A stretch of 64,000 nt of DNA from DASUPK01 sp963736305 (lineage in GTDB: Bacteria > Actinomycetota > Thermoleophilia > Solirubrobacterales > 70-9). The stretch lies in the NCBI GenBank assembly GCA_963736305.1, contig CAVTOD010000006.1, forward strand, positions 1 to 64,000, written 5' to 3'. The position numbers and the translations under genes were made by a program. This document shows positions 35,676 through 43,681 of the stretch, piece after piece. Each line of letters starts with the position of its first letter. Position 1 is the first letter of the stretch. The notes below the pieces were generated by a model that was not told the origin of the DNA, did not search any database, and worked only from the letters and a program-made list of their open reading frames with translations.

Positions 35676-36454
35676 GGCTCGACCTCCTCGAGAGCGGCGT
35701 CGAGGTCGACGGATTTTCCGCTACTCGAGGCCCAGACGAAAGTCTCGCGATTTCCCTTCGGGCCGGGCAGGCCAGAGGACGCGAGGCCGCGAACGGCCAG
35801 GCCCTCCTCCTGCGCGGCGTCGGCGACCTTGCGGATCGCCTCGCGGCGATCGCCGGCATCCCGGACGACCCCGCCCTTCCCCACCTTCTCCTTGCCGAGC
35901 TCGAACTGCGGCTTCACCAGGCCGAGGAGGTCGAACTCCTCGGCCGCGGTGGCGACGATCGGCGCGATCAGCATCGCCAGGGAGATGAAGGAGACGTCCA
36001 CGGTGATCAGGCTCGGCCGAAAGGGCAGATAGGAGTCCCCGAGGGCGCGCGCGTTGAGCCTCTCCATCACCAGCACGCGCGAATCCTGCCGCAGGCGGTA
36101 GTCGAGCTGGCCATAGCCGACGTCGACCGCGATCACCATCTCCGCCCCACGCTGGAGCATGCAGTCCGTGAATCCGCCGGTGGACGCGCCCACGTCGAGG
36201 CAGCGCTTCCCCTCGACCTCGACCGGCAACTCCGCCAGCGCGTTCTTCAGCTTGATCCCTCCGCGCGAGACGAACTCCTCCCCCTCCTCGATGAGCAGCT
36301 CCGCCTTCTCGTCGATGAGCTCGCTGGGCTTCTCGACGGCCGCGCCGTCCTTCCCCAGGCGCACCCGGCCGGCGCGCACGGTGGCCGCGGCGGCGGTTCG
36401 CGAAGCGGCAAGCCCGCGCTCGGCGAGCAGGGTGTCGGCGCGGCGGCGGGGCAT
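35672..36454 (-). CDS. tlyA: TlyA-family rRNA 2'-O-methyltransferase
   Basis: 260 residues from the ATG at 36454, where MPRRRADTLLAERGLAASRT begins the S4 RNA-binding domain. The methyltransferase part has KCRCLDVGASTGGFTDCML-like SAM binding (here GKRCLDVGASTGGFTDCMLQ), VDVGYGQLDYRLRQDSRV and LVKPQFELGKEKVGKGGVVR. In mycobacteria TlyA methylates 16S and 23S rRNA and confers capreomycin sensitivity. First gene of the conserved tlyA-nadK-recN order. Confidence 0.93.
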   Translation of the reverse strand: MPRRRADTLLAERGLAASRTAAAATVRAGRVRLGKDGAAVEKPSELIDEKAELLIEEGEEFVSRGGIKLKNALAELPVEVEGKRCLDVGASTGGFTDCMLQRGAEMVIAVDVGYGQLDYRLRQDSRVLVMERLNARALGDSYLPFRPSLITVDVSFISLAMLIAPIVATAAEEFDLLGLVKPQFELGKEKVGKGGVVRDAGDRREAIRKVADAAQEEGLAVRGLASSGLPGPKGNRETFVWASSSGKSVDLDAALEEVEP

Positions 36455-36565
36455 GCGACCAACCGTACATAGGAGAAGATCACCGGAGCGGGAGTCCGAT
36501 GGCACGGCTGGGTGTGATCCCCCTCACACACAAAGCGCACATACGTTCGTACGCTGGTTCGTGCG

Positions 36566-36928
36566 ATGACTCTGTTCAGGGCAATCCCGATTCACGTGCA
36601 CGCCGCTCTCGAGGTGGCCGCCGCCCCCATTCTGATGGTGGCGCCGTTCGCGCTCGGCTTCACGCCCCTCGCTGGGGCCCTGAGCATCGCTCTCGGAGTT
36701 CTCCTGATCGGGCTCGCCACCTCCGTCTATGGCGATACGAATCGGGGGAACCTGCCGCTGAGCGCCCACGCGGGATTCGACTACACACTGGCCGCCGCGA
36801 CCATCGTGGCAGGGGTCGTAGCGGGGATCGCCGGCGATTACGTCGCAACCGTCTTTTTGGTCGGGTTCGGCTCCGCGCACATGGCGCTGACCGCTTCAAC
36901 GCGGTTCAGTCGTCCGCTCGGTGCCTGA
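36566..36928 (+). CDS. Small membrane protein (SPW-repeat-like)
   Basis: 120 residues with four hydrophobic segments (FRAIPIHVHAALEVAAAPIL, PLAGALSIALGVLLIGLATS, YTLAAATIVAGVVAGIAG, YVATVFLVGFGSAHMAL). The pattern is reminiscent of SPW-repeat membrane proteins, but the call is weak. Its stop at 36926-36928 lies 32 bp before the att core, so element 1 integrated just downstream of this chromosomal gene. Confidence 0.55.
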   Translation: MTLFRAIPIHVHAALEVAAAPILMVAPFALGFTPLAGALSIALGVLLIGLATSVYGDTNRGNLPLSAHAGFDYTLAAATIVAGVVAGIAGDYVATVFLVGFGSAHMALTASTRFSRPLGA

Positions 36929-36960
36929 GTACCGGCTACCTCCCACAGACAACACACATA

Positions 36961-36982
36961 TCTCTCCTCCCTGTAGTACCCC
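36961..36982 (+). other. Att core, site 1 (left end of element 1)
   Basis: 22-bp sequence beginning TCTCTCCTCCCTGTAGTACC, identical at 53835-53856 and 56992-57013. All three copies are followed by a hairpin. Only the right side has arm-type repeats (37077-37100); the left side is the chromosomal gene end. This is what is expected for the outermost left attachment site. Confidence 0.75.
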
Positions 36983-36984
36983 TA

Positions 36985-37016
36985 GAGAACCCCGCTTCGG
37001 CGGGGTTCTCTTTTTT
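36985..37016 (+). terminator. Rho-independent terminator after att site 1
   Basis: The stem GAGAACCCCGC (36985-36995) pairs with GCGGGGTTCTC over a TTCG loop and is followed by six T. Compared with the terminator at 53859, one extra A-T pair is gained on both arms at once, a compensatory change that supports function. Confidence 0.85.
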
Positions 37017-37076
37017 GCGCTTTTGCAGGTACTTCACGCCTAACTGACGGCGGCGACACCTGCTCTACGGGCGCTC

Positions 37077-37100
37077 GTGCCAGAGTCGGTGCCAGAGTCA
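37077..37100. repeat. Arm-type repeats of element 1, left end (2 x 12 bp)
   Basis: GTGCCAGAGTCG and GTGCCAGAGTCA in tandem, 94 bp beyond core 1 and just downstream of the integrase stop. The same word recurs three times near the other end of the element (53731-53763). Confidence 0.65.
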
Positions 37101-37105
37101 GACAC

Positions 37106-38305
37106 TTACGCTGCATCCTCCGGGGCCTCAACTGGTGGCTCGGCCGGCTCCGCCGTCGCATCGAGCAAGTACGCATCCATTCGCGCGCGGACCTCGTCAT
37201 GGGAACCCGGCAGCAGATGCCCGTAGATGTCGAAGGTCGTCTGGATCTTCGAATGCCCCATGAACTCCTGTATCGCCTTCGCGTTCGCACCCGAGTCGAT
37301 CAAGAGCGAGGCGAAGGTGTGCCGCGCCTCGTGCAGCGTGATCGGCTCGAGCTCCGCCGCCGCCCAGCATTCCTGGGCGTGGTTGTCGAGGCTCGAGGGC
37401 ACGAACGCGTCAACCGCGGTTCGGCCAAACACCAGCTCCTCCCCCGTACGGCCGGTGCGAAGCAGGTGCTCGTCGAGGTGGTCTCGCAGAACGGCGAGCA
37501 GGGGAATCGTTCGCCGGCTCGCCTCGGACTTCGGCTCGATCGCCCCCTCCTCCTGGTCCCAGCCGAACTCGACGTGGATCAGGCTGGCGCCCAAGTCAAC
37601 GTCGCAGACCCGGAGCGCCTGCAGCTCCCCTCGGCGCAGCCCCGCGTAGAAGGCCGCCGCCCACAGCGGCTGCTCCTCCTCGCGAAGCGGCGCGATCAGT
37701 CGCGCGGCCTCGGCCGCTGAAGCGATCCGCTTCGCCCGCGCGCGGCCCTGGGCCGGAAGGTCGATCCGCGTCGCAGGGTTGTGCGCGATCAGGTCACGGT
37801 CGATCAGGCGCCGATAGAGGGCCTGGATTGGATTGAGCACGTTGCACACGCTCCCCGGAGCAAGCCCGGACGCGAGCAGCTCGTCGGCTAGCGATTGCAC
37901 GTCCGCTCGTCGCACGTCTGCCACCTTCAGCCGGCCGAGGCCGGACGGCTCGATGTGGTTGACCAGCGCTCGCTCGTAGGAGCGGCAGGTGTTCGGCTTG
38001 TACCGCCCCCGATTCTTCGGCCTCACCGTGCCAGCCTTCATCCCTTCGACGAACTCGCGCAGCGCGACGGCGAGCGTGCGGGTGTCCCTGCGGATCGCCC
38101 TGATCGCTCCGCGTTGCGCCGCAGCCAAGGCGTCTGCTCGCCATGACTTCGCCTCTGCCTCGCGCTGGAAGGTCTTGCTGATCGACTTGCCCTCGCGCGC
38201 CAGGTACACCCACGCCTCCCAGCCCGCATTGCAGTCGCATCGGCCTCCCTCGCGTGAGCGGCAACCTCTGGAGTGTCGCCTTCTGATCCCGGTCGCCCGC
38301 GCCAT
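37106..38305 (-). CDS. Tyrosine integrase of element 1
   Basis: 399 residues. The N-terminal region (WVYLAREGKSISKTFQREAE) resembles an arm-binding AP2-like domain, followed by a core-binding SAM-like region (TVRPKNRGRYKPNTCRSYER). The catalytic domain has Arg in YAGLRRGELQALRVCD, HEARHTFASLLIDSGA and GHSKIQTTFDIYGH with the Tyr nucleophile. It reads toward the att core, with its stop 6 bp from the GTGCCAGAG repeats. The Ala/Glu/Pro-rich C-terminal tail is variable in such enzymes. It is expected to integrate and excise element 1 with the excisionase-like protein upstream. Confidence 0.93.
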   Translation of the reverse strand: MARATGIRRRHSRGCRSREGGRCDCNAGWEAWVYLAREGKSISKTFQREAEAKSWRADALAAAQRGAIRAIRRDTRTLAVALREFVEGMKAGTVRPKNRGRYKPNTCRSYERALVNHIEPSGLGRLKVADVRRADVQSLADELLASGLAPGSVCNVLNPIQALYRRLIDRDLIAHNPATRIDLPAQGRARAKRIASAAEAARLIAPLREEEQPLWAAAFYAGLRRGELQALRVCDVDLGASLIHVEFGWDQEEGAIEPKSEASRRTIPLLAVLRDHLDEHLLRTGRTGEELVFGRTAVDAFVPSSLDNHAQECWAAAELEPITLHEARHTFASLLIDSGANAKAIQEFMGHSKIQTTFDIYGHLLPGSHDEVRARMDAYLLDATAEPAEPPVEAPEDAA

Positions 38306-38340
38306 CAGCTCCCCATCTTGACGACCCTACCGGCAGCCAA

Positions 38341-38577
38341 TCAGCGGACGGACGGTGTCGAGCTCCCTACTCCCGCCCCGATCGACAGCTCGGCGTTCGC
38401 CGTCATCCACCGCTCCAGCTCGGCGACCGGAACCAGCACCTTCCTCCCCCTCCGGATCAGCTGCAGCTCGGGACGAACGTGCTCGCTGAAGAAGTCCTCT
38501 CCCACCCCGATCGCCGCGGCCGCCTCCGAAGGCGTCAGGGCCAGACGAGGAATACTGGTCGAGAGCTTCTTGCTCAC
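38341..38577 (-). CDS. Excisionase-like HTH protein
   Basis: 78 residues: RLALTPSEAAAAIGVGEDFF, then LIRRGRKVLVPVAELERWMT. This is the winged-helix pattern of small MerR/excisionase-type DNA-binding proteins (HTH_17). It lies 35 bp upstream of the integrase in the same direction, the usual arrangement in actinobacterial integrative elements. A related gene marks element 2 at 56601-56822. Confidence 0.8.
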   Translation of the reverse strand: MSKKLSTSIPRLALTPSEAAAAIGVGEDFFSEHVRPELQLIRRGRKVLVPVAELERWMTANAELSIGAGVGSSTPSVR

Positions 38578-39092
38578 CGCCCCGCACCGTCCAATACCGG
38601 CCCCCGACCTGGCTGCGACGATAGCGGCGGCGGCGCGTCCGTCAACCCCCGCAGGGGGTCCGGCCGAAGGCCCTTGACGGAGCGCGCCTGGCCGCCGCTA
38701 GGCTGGCTCGCAGGTCGGGCTGAGTTGTGTTTCAGGGTCCCGGTCCTGTGGGTGAGCCGATCGGTGGCAGCCATCACCTGGATTGACGCGGTTGGTCGCC
38801 AACTGTCCCGTTGGCTTTCGACGCGCTGCGCAGGGGACGTCGGATTGGCTGAATCCCCAAGTCATCCCGGCGGTCGTTGGTAGCTCCTCATTAGTTCCGA
38901 GATACCGGACGACACACGACGAATCGCAATTTCAACCGCAAGAACTCTGCCCTTCGCTCTCTAGACGGCCTCGCAATATCCACCGTCTGCTCCCCTCTTC
39001 ACCTCCGATATCCACCACATGCTCCTCCGTTGACCTCTACACCCGTGCCCCAACGACACCACCCCGCGCCGCCCTTTTTTTTCCTGTCTGTC

Positions 39093-39232
39093 GGGTCAAG
39101 CGCTTCGACTCCGATCACTCGTAGAGGGAGCGGAGTCGAGGCGCGCAGGCCCCCGAATTCCGCATGGCAATCGGGCGGCGCGGGCCCGGAAGTGTCCGCG
39201 CCGCGGACACTTCGCGGACACTTCGCGGACAC
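39093..39232. repeat. Noncoding module 1: hairpin, conserved box, GCGGACAC iterons
   Basis: CGACTCCG (39106-39113) is inverted as CGGAGTCG (39131-39138). A conserved GAATTCCGCATGGCAAT box is at 39155-39171. Then an inverted GTGTCCGC (39192) precedes three direct GCGGACAC units at 39203, 39214 and 39225, exactly 11 bp apart. The first ~80 bp match module 2 at about 85% by eye. Confidence 0.75.
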
Positions 39233-39532
39233 CCCTAGTCCCGGAGCTGGCCGTTCGATTGGCCGTTTCCCAGGCTGCCGAGCCAGGGAGCCCAACAGTT
39301 ACGGGTAACAAATCAGCCCTGGCGACCGTTTGCCTAGCGGCCATCTACAGATCCAACAAAGCACGACCGACCGGAACCGGTTAGGCCAAGGACATCTCGA
39401 CTGCGGTCAAACGAGCGCAAACCGTCCCGGCCGATCCACTCCGCCTCCGACACTCCACCCCTCACCCGTCCATTCATTCTCGGCGATCTCAACCAACGAC
39501 CCCCGCCCGCCGCGTCCAGACCAGCGCAAAAG

Positions 39533-39687
39533 GGGTCAAGCGCACCGACTCCGAACACTCGTAGAGGGTGCGGAGTCGGGGCGCGCCGAGCCCTGAATTC
39601 CGCATGGCAATGGGGCGCGGCGGGCGCAAACCCATCCGGTAGCCGGATGGGTGCTTCGGAAGGGTTTCGGATGGGTTACGGATGGGT
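39533..39687. repeat. Noncoding module 2: same layout, CGGATGGGT iterons
   Basis: CGACTCCG (39546-39553) and CGGAGTCG (39571-39578), then the same conserved box at 39595-39611. An inverted ACCCATCCG (39630) precedes CGGATGGGT-type units at 39644, 39657 (CGGAAGGGT), 39668 and 39679; the last three are 11 bp apart. The repeat word differs completely from module 1 while the layout is the same. Confidence 0.75.
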
Positions 39688-39738
39688 CGCCGGCTCGTGA
39701 ACAGCGCTGCTTCCAAGGAACGAATCCGTGCTCTCTGT

Positions 39739-40800
39739 TCAGTACCTAAATGGCTTGCATATTGCAGCCTCTGGGTCTGCGCAACCATCCGAAGCGTTAG
39801 CTGCACAGCTGCTATCTCTGCGCGCAAAGAAGGAGCGGCCGATTGCAGGCGATGCGTGGGAGGCGAGATGCACCGCCTTGATCGAAACCCCGTCTGATCC
39901 TCGTCGGCTCGCCGGAGCGGTGGCGGCGCTCGCTCGATCAGAATGCCCGCAGCCCGAAAACGCCAGCGCCGCCCCGGCGAGCAGGAAAGCGCCGCCCCGC
40001 CAGCGCCGACGACGCGAGAAGAATCCGTACTGGATCTGCGCGAACCAAGCGAGTCCGCCGAGGAAGAGCACGACCGCGACATAGAAGTTGAGCCGCAGCC
40101 CGAATACGTAGTGGGCGGGGTCCACCCGCAGGAGCTCCTCCCAGATCCGGGCGAAGGAGTAACCGGCCACGTAGAGGGCGAAGAGAGCCGGCGGTCGGAT
40201 GCGGCGATGGTGACCCAACCAGACCAGGACCCCGGCGAGCCCAAGATTCCAGATCAGCTCGTAGAGGAAGGTCGGCTGGAAGGTCGCGAACTGCTCGTAG
40301 CCCGGCGGGCGGTGTGCCGGATCGATCTGCAGGCCCCAGGGCAGGCCGGTCGGGCCACCGAAGAGCTCCTGGTTGAAGTAGTTGCCGATCCGGCCGATCG
40401 CCTGCCCGACCAAGAGCCCGGGCGCGGCGGCGTCCAGGAATCGGGGGATGTTGGCGCCACGGTGGCGCAGGACCAGCAGGCCGGTGGCCGTGCCTGCCGC
40501 GACGCCGCCCCAGATCCCCAGCCCGCCGTCCCAGATCGCGAATGGCCCCCACCAGTGCGGCGGCACCAGGTCCGAGCTGGTCAGATCGAAGTAGAGGCGC
40601 CCTCCCAGGATCCCGGCCGGGAAGGCCCAGAGCGCGACCTCGTAAACGAGGGCGCGATCGCCCCCTTCCCTCTCCCAGCGGCGAATGATGATCGCGACGC
40701 TCGCCACCAGGGCAAGCACATAGGCAAGGCCGTAGGCGTGGACGAGGATCGGTCCGAGATGCACACCGTTGCTCGGCGGGCTGGGGATCGAGGCGAGCAT
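39739..40800 (-). CDS. lgt: Prolipoprotein diacylglyceryl transferase
   Basis: 353 residues from the ATG at 40800. Multi-spanning membrane protein: HLGPILVHAYGLAYVLALVA (with the N-terminal His-Tyr region), GILGGRLYFDL, and the Lgt signature GRIGNYFNQELFGGPTGLPW. It moves diacylglycerol from phosphatidylglycerol to the lipobox Cys of prolipoproteins. The last 80 residues after the final membrane segment look unlike Lgt and may come from frame run-on. Being inside element 1, it could be a second copy serving the lipoproteins of the cargo (Znu binding domain, SCO). That link is inference. Confidence 0.9.
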   Translation of the reverse strand: MLASIPSPPSNGVHLGPILVHAYGLAYVLALVASVAIIIRRWEREGGDRALVYEVALWAFPAGILGGRLYFDLTSSDLVPPHWWGPFAIWDGGLGIWGGVAAGTATGLLVLRHRGANIPRFLDAAAPGLLVGQAIGRIGNYFNQELFGGPTGLPWGLQIDPAHRPPGYEQFATFQPTFLYELIWNLGLAGVLVWLGHHRRIRPPALFALYVAGYSFARIWEELLRVDPAHYVFGLRLNFYVAVVLFLGGLAWFAQIQYGFFSRRRRWRGGAFLLAGAALAFSGCGHSDRASAATAPASRRGSDGVSIKAVHLASHASPAIGRSFFARRDSSCAANASDGCADPEAAICKPFRY

Positions 40801-40944
40801 CCACGACACCCTAGGCCAGGGAAATCAGCGGCCAAACGGATGCCAGGTTCATCGCGAATGGCTCCCGAGGCCAACCGACTCACCTATGGCGATTACCGGC
40901 TCTTCGCCCACGGCGTATCTTCCGGTCGCATGGGGAAAGGAAAT

Positions 40945-41201
40945 ATGCCTGCCTATACCGTCGGGTTCCGCGGCGGACGGCTTTCCCGCAACGCCCGCGG
41001 GGCCCTGTCAGCCGCCGGCATCACACCGATCAGCGGTTACCCGCGTAAGGAGGCCGGCGAGCAAGGCGGGTGGATTCCCCTGACCGCTCAGCACGCCGTC
41101 TCGGTTCGCGCTCAGAGCCCGAGAATGCGATCGACCGGGTCCGGGGCACGGTGGAGCCCCACGGCAGCTATGGGGAGTTCACCGCGACGGTCTCTGACTA
41201 G
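40945..41201 (+). pseudogene. Small conserved protein, one-base deletion
   Basis: From ATG 40945, with GGGGAAAGGA upstream, the frame gives PAYTVGFRGGRLSRNARGAL and GGWIPLTAQHAVSVRAQSP. Restoring one G near 41118 continues NAIDRVRGTVEPHGSYGEFT and ends at TAG 41199-41201, about 85 residues. The corrected tail is far more protein-like than the native frame. Function unknown; divergent from lgt. Confidence 0.55.
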
Positions 41202-41388
41202 CAGCTCCTGACACTGCTCCGCCGCCGGGGGAGATGGACGTTGATTCAAAGCCCCGTCCATTTCGCGTGGTTGTTGCCATGCTGCTCCTCGTCGCGCGAG
41301 GAGGACCGGGCGGAGGCGACTTGAGCGCGCCTTCTCCGAATAGAAACCGGGGCGACTGTAGTCAGCTGCCGCGTTCGGGCGGCTACCG

Positions 41389-41607
41389 CTAACGCAGGTG
41401 TGCCGCTGGAGCCGACGGCGGGACCTGATGCGCCGGCGGAGACGATCCCTTCAGCGCCACCGTTGAACCGAGCGTGGCCGCGACAAAGATCCCTGCTGTC
41501 GCTGCCTTGACCCGGGCCTCAGTAAGCCAGGTCGCATGCTGAGCTTGTAGCCAGGACCTGGCGCCGCTGGCTCCTGCCATAGCTGCCATCGCACATGCCG
41601 CGCACAT
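41389..41607 (-). CDS. Small Cys-containing membrane protein
   Basis: 72 residues: MCAACAMAAMAGASGARSWL, a Trp-containing segment, then one hydrophobic stretch AATAGIFVAATLGSTVAL. The start places Cys2 and Cys5 at the N-terminus. Similar small proteins exist in actinobacteria by memory, but no function is known. It lies downstream of the zur gene on the same strand. Confidence 0.45.
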   Translation of the reverse strand: MCAACAMAAMAGASGARSWLQAQHATWLTEARVKAATAGIFVAATLGSTVALKGSSPPAHQVPPSAPAAHLR

Positions 41608-41646
41608 GCCATGAGGATACGCCGCAAGCGCGGCTGCCGGTGGCGA

Positions 41647-42081
41647 TCAGCCCTTGGCACAGTCCGCGCACTTGCCGCGCAGGGTCACCTCGTGGCTCGC
41701 GACGTTGAAGTCAGATCTCTTGCCGAGCGCCGCGATGGCCCGCTCGAGCGGCTGGTCCTCGAAGGCGACCACCCTCCCGCACCGCTCACAGACGATGTGG
41801 TGGTGATGGTGCCCGCCGGGCTCGCGGCGCTCGTAGCCCGCCGCGTCCCGGCCAAGATCGACCCGCTGGACAAGGCCGAGCTCCTCGAGCTGCTCGAGCG
41901 CCCGATAGACGCTCGCCCTGCCAATCCGGGGAAGGCGGCGATCGATCTCAAGGGCCGTAAGCGCGCAGGTCTCTCCGGCCAGCAGCTCGACCACTTGACG
42001 CCGCGCCGCGCCGCTACGGAGACCGGCTTCAGCGAGTGCCTGCTGCGCACGCTCGGGCCAGTCGCGGGTGGAAGCGCTCAT
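41647..42081 (-). CDS. Fur-family metalloregulator, probably Zur
   Basis: 144 residues from ATG 42081, which overlaps the permease stop (ATGA). The N-terminal winged helix contains GLRSGAARRQVVELLAGETC and RIGRASVYRALEQLEELGLV. The metal-sensing half has HHHHHIVCERCGRVVAFED and CADC near the end, two CxxC pairs forming the structural zinc site. Being the last gene of a zinc-type ABC operon, a zinc-uptake repressor is most likely. A Fur-type palindrome lies upstream of the operon at 45445-45468, implying autoregulation. Confidence 0.85.
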   Translation of the reverse strand: MSASTRDWPERAQQALAEAGLRSGAARRQVVELLAGETCALTALEIDRRLPRIGRASVYRALEQLEELGLVQRVDLGRDAAGYERREPGGHHHHHIVCERCGRVVAFEDQPLERAIAALGKRSDFNVASHEVTLRGKCADCAKG

Positions 42082-42941
42082 CAGGCGGTCTCCCGTTCCG
42101 CCCTCGGCCAAAGAATCGGCCGGCGAATCATCGGTGCGATCGCGGTGCCAGCGAGCACGACGAGATAGCCGACGACGATCAGCCCTGCGATCGAGGCGCC
42201 CGCGGCGAGACCGGCGTAGTAGGAGAGGTAGAGGCCTCCGATTCCGGCGACGATGCCGAGTGCGGTCGAGGCAACCATCATCGCTCCCAGTCGACGGGTG
42301 AACAGCCGGGCCGTCGCCGCAGGTCCGACCAGGGCCGCGACCGCGAGCAGGGTGCCGAGGCCCTGGGCCGCGACCAGGACCGCGCCGGCGAGTAGGACGA
42401 GCACCGCAACGTCGGCCAGGATCGGCCGGGCGCCGAGAACACCGGCGGTGGAGCGATCAAAGGCGACGGCGAGCAGCCGCCAATGGAGGACCAGCAGGGT
42501 GGCGACGACCGCGGCGGCCAGCACGCCGGAGAGGATCAGGTCGGTGTCGGACGGCGCCAGGATGTCGCCGAAGAGCAAGGTCTGGATCCCAGGCGGCGAG
42601 GCAGGTGAGAGGGCGAGCAGCGCGCCGAGCCCGAAGAATGCGGTGACGACGACGGAGACGGCGGCATCGCGGCCGATCCCCGGTGTGCGCCCGAAGAGGG
42701 CAATCGCGATCGCAGCGATCGCAATCCCGGGGATGCCGCCGACCAGCAGCGGAACGCCGGCCAGGGCGGCCAGGACCAGGCCGGGAAAGAGAGCATGAGC
42801 GAGCGACTCCGCCGCGTAGGACACGCCGTAGAAGATGACCCAGCAGCCGAGCGCGCCGCTCGCGACGGAGATCAGCCCGACCTCGAGCAGGGCCCGGCGC
42901 ATGAACTCCTGACCGAGCGGGTCTGTCAGCCAGCCGATCAT
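42081..42941 (-). CDS. Zinc/manganese ABC transporter permease (ZnuB-like)
   Basis: 286 residues with 7-8 membrane segments. ABC-3 family marks are YGVSYAAESLAHALFPGLVL, LLFGDILAPSDTDL and TLLAVAALVGPAATARLFTR. It would pair with the ATPase at 42941-43681. A second permease domain is fused to the binding protein at 43674-45425, so the transporter is probably a heterodimer of two permeases. Start and stop overlap both neighbours. Confidence 0.88.
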   Translation of the reverse strand: MIGWLTDPLGQEFMRRALLEVGLISVASGALGCWVIFYGVSYAAESLAHALFPGLVLAALAGVPLLVGGIPGIAIAAIAIALFGRTPGIGRDAAVSVVVTAFFGLGALLALSPASPPGIQTLLFGDILAPSDTDLILSGVLAAAVVATLLVLHWRLLAVAFDRSTAGVLGARPILADVAVLVLLAGAVLVAAQGLGTLLAVAALVGPAATARLFTRRLGAMMVASTALGIVAGIGGLYLSYYAGLAAGASIAGLIVVGYLVVLAGTAIAPMIRRPILWPRAERETA

Positions 42942-43681
42942 CAGTGGTGGTGGGCCGGCAGGACGCCGAGCTTGTCGCTGCCGGGGATCTCAACGATCGC
43001 GCCAGCGTAGGTTTCCTCCAGGACCGCGCGGTCGAGCACGTCGGCCGGGGCGCCGAAGGCGATCTGGCGGTGGTTGAGGCAAAGCACCCGGTCCCAACGC
43101 CGGGCCTGGCCGAGGTCGTGGGTCGCGATCACGATCCCCCGCCCCTCGCTGGCAAGCTCGCCGATCAGCGCCTCGAGCCCCTTGGCCGAGGGCACGTCGA
43201 GGCCGGAGAAGGGCTCGTCGAGCAGGAGAAGGCCCGCGTCCTGAACGAGGCCTCTGGCGATCAGCACCCGCTGGCGTTGGCCCCCGGAGAGCTCGCCGAA
43301 GGTGTCGGCGGCTCGCTCACCGATCCCGACGCGCTCAAGGGCTGCGCGAGCCGCCTCGCGGTCAGCATGGGTCGGCCGCCTCCACCAGGGTAGACGGGGT
43401 AGGGCGCCCATCAAGGCGACGTCGAGCGCCGAGACCGGGAAGTCGAGCCGCGAGCGCTCGGTCTGGGGAACGGTGGCGCAGCGTGCCCGCAGATCGACCG
43501 TGCCGGCCATCGGGGTGAGCTCGCCGAGCAGCACCCGGAGCAGCGTCGTCTTGCCGCCGCCGTTTGGCCCGAGCAGCGCGATCCGGCTGCCGGGCTCCAC
43601 TTCGAAGGTGACGTCCTCGATCGCCGGGCTCCTGCCATACCCCGCGCTCAGCCCAATCGTCCTCAGCAGCGGCTCAGCCAA
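42941..43681 (-). CDS. Zinc/manganese ABC transporter ATPase (ZnuC-like)
   Basis: 246 residues. Walker A is ALLGPNGGGKTTLLRVLLGE, the Q-loop region is CATVPQTER, the signature is FGELSGGQRQRVLIARGLV, Walker B is LLLLDEPFSGLD and the switch is IVIATHDLGQARR. The C-terminus ends in HHH, a possible metal contact. It energises metal uptake with the two permease domains. Overlaps of 1 bp with the downstream permease and 8 bp with the fusion gene indicate one operon. Confidence 0.92.
   Translation of the reverse strand: MAEPLLRTIGLSAGYGRSPAIEDVTFEVEPGSRIALLGPNGGGKTTLLRVLLGELTPMAGTVDLRARCATVPQTERSRLDFPVSALDVALMGALPRLPWWRRPTHADREAARAALERVGIGERAADTFGELSGGQRQRVLIARGLVQDAGLLLLDEPFSGLDVPSAKGLEALIGELASEGRGIVIATHDLGQARRWDRVLCLNHRQIAFGAPADVLDRAVLEETYAGAIVEIPGSDKLGVLPAHHH

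Larger units (their letters stand above)
38578..39738. other. Noncoding 1.16-kb region of element 1 with two repeat modules
   Basis: No credible gene is seen. The first part (about 38780-39090) is visibly less GC-rich than its neighbours. The second part holds two homologous modules 440 bp apart (39093-39232 and 39533-39687), each with a hairpin, a conserved box and a short-repeat array. A candidate control region or origin for the element. Confidence 0.6.

Noticed and set aside
39190..39232. Short regular repeats as a possible CRISPR array
   Set aside because: Units are 8-9 bp with an 11-bp period and no spacers; they fit protein-binding iterons, and no cas gene is present.
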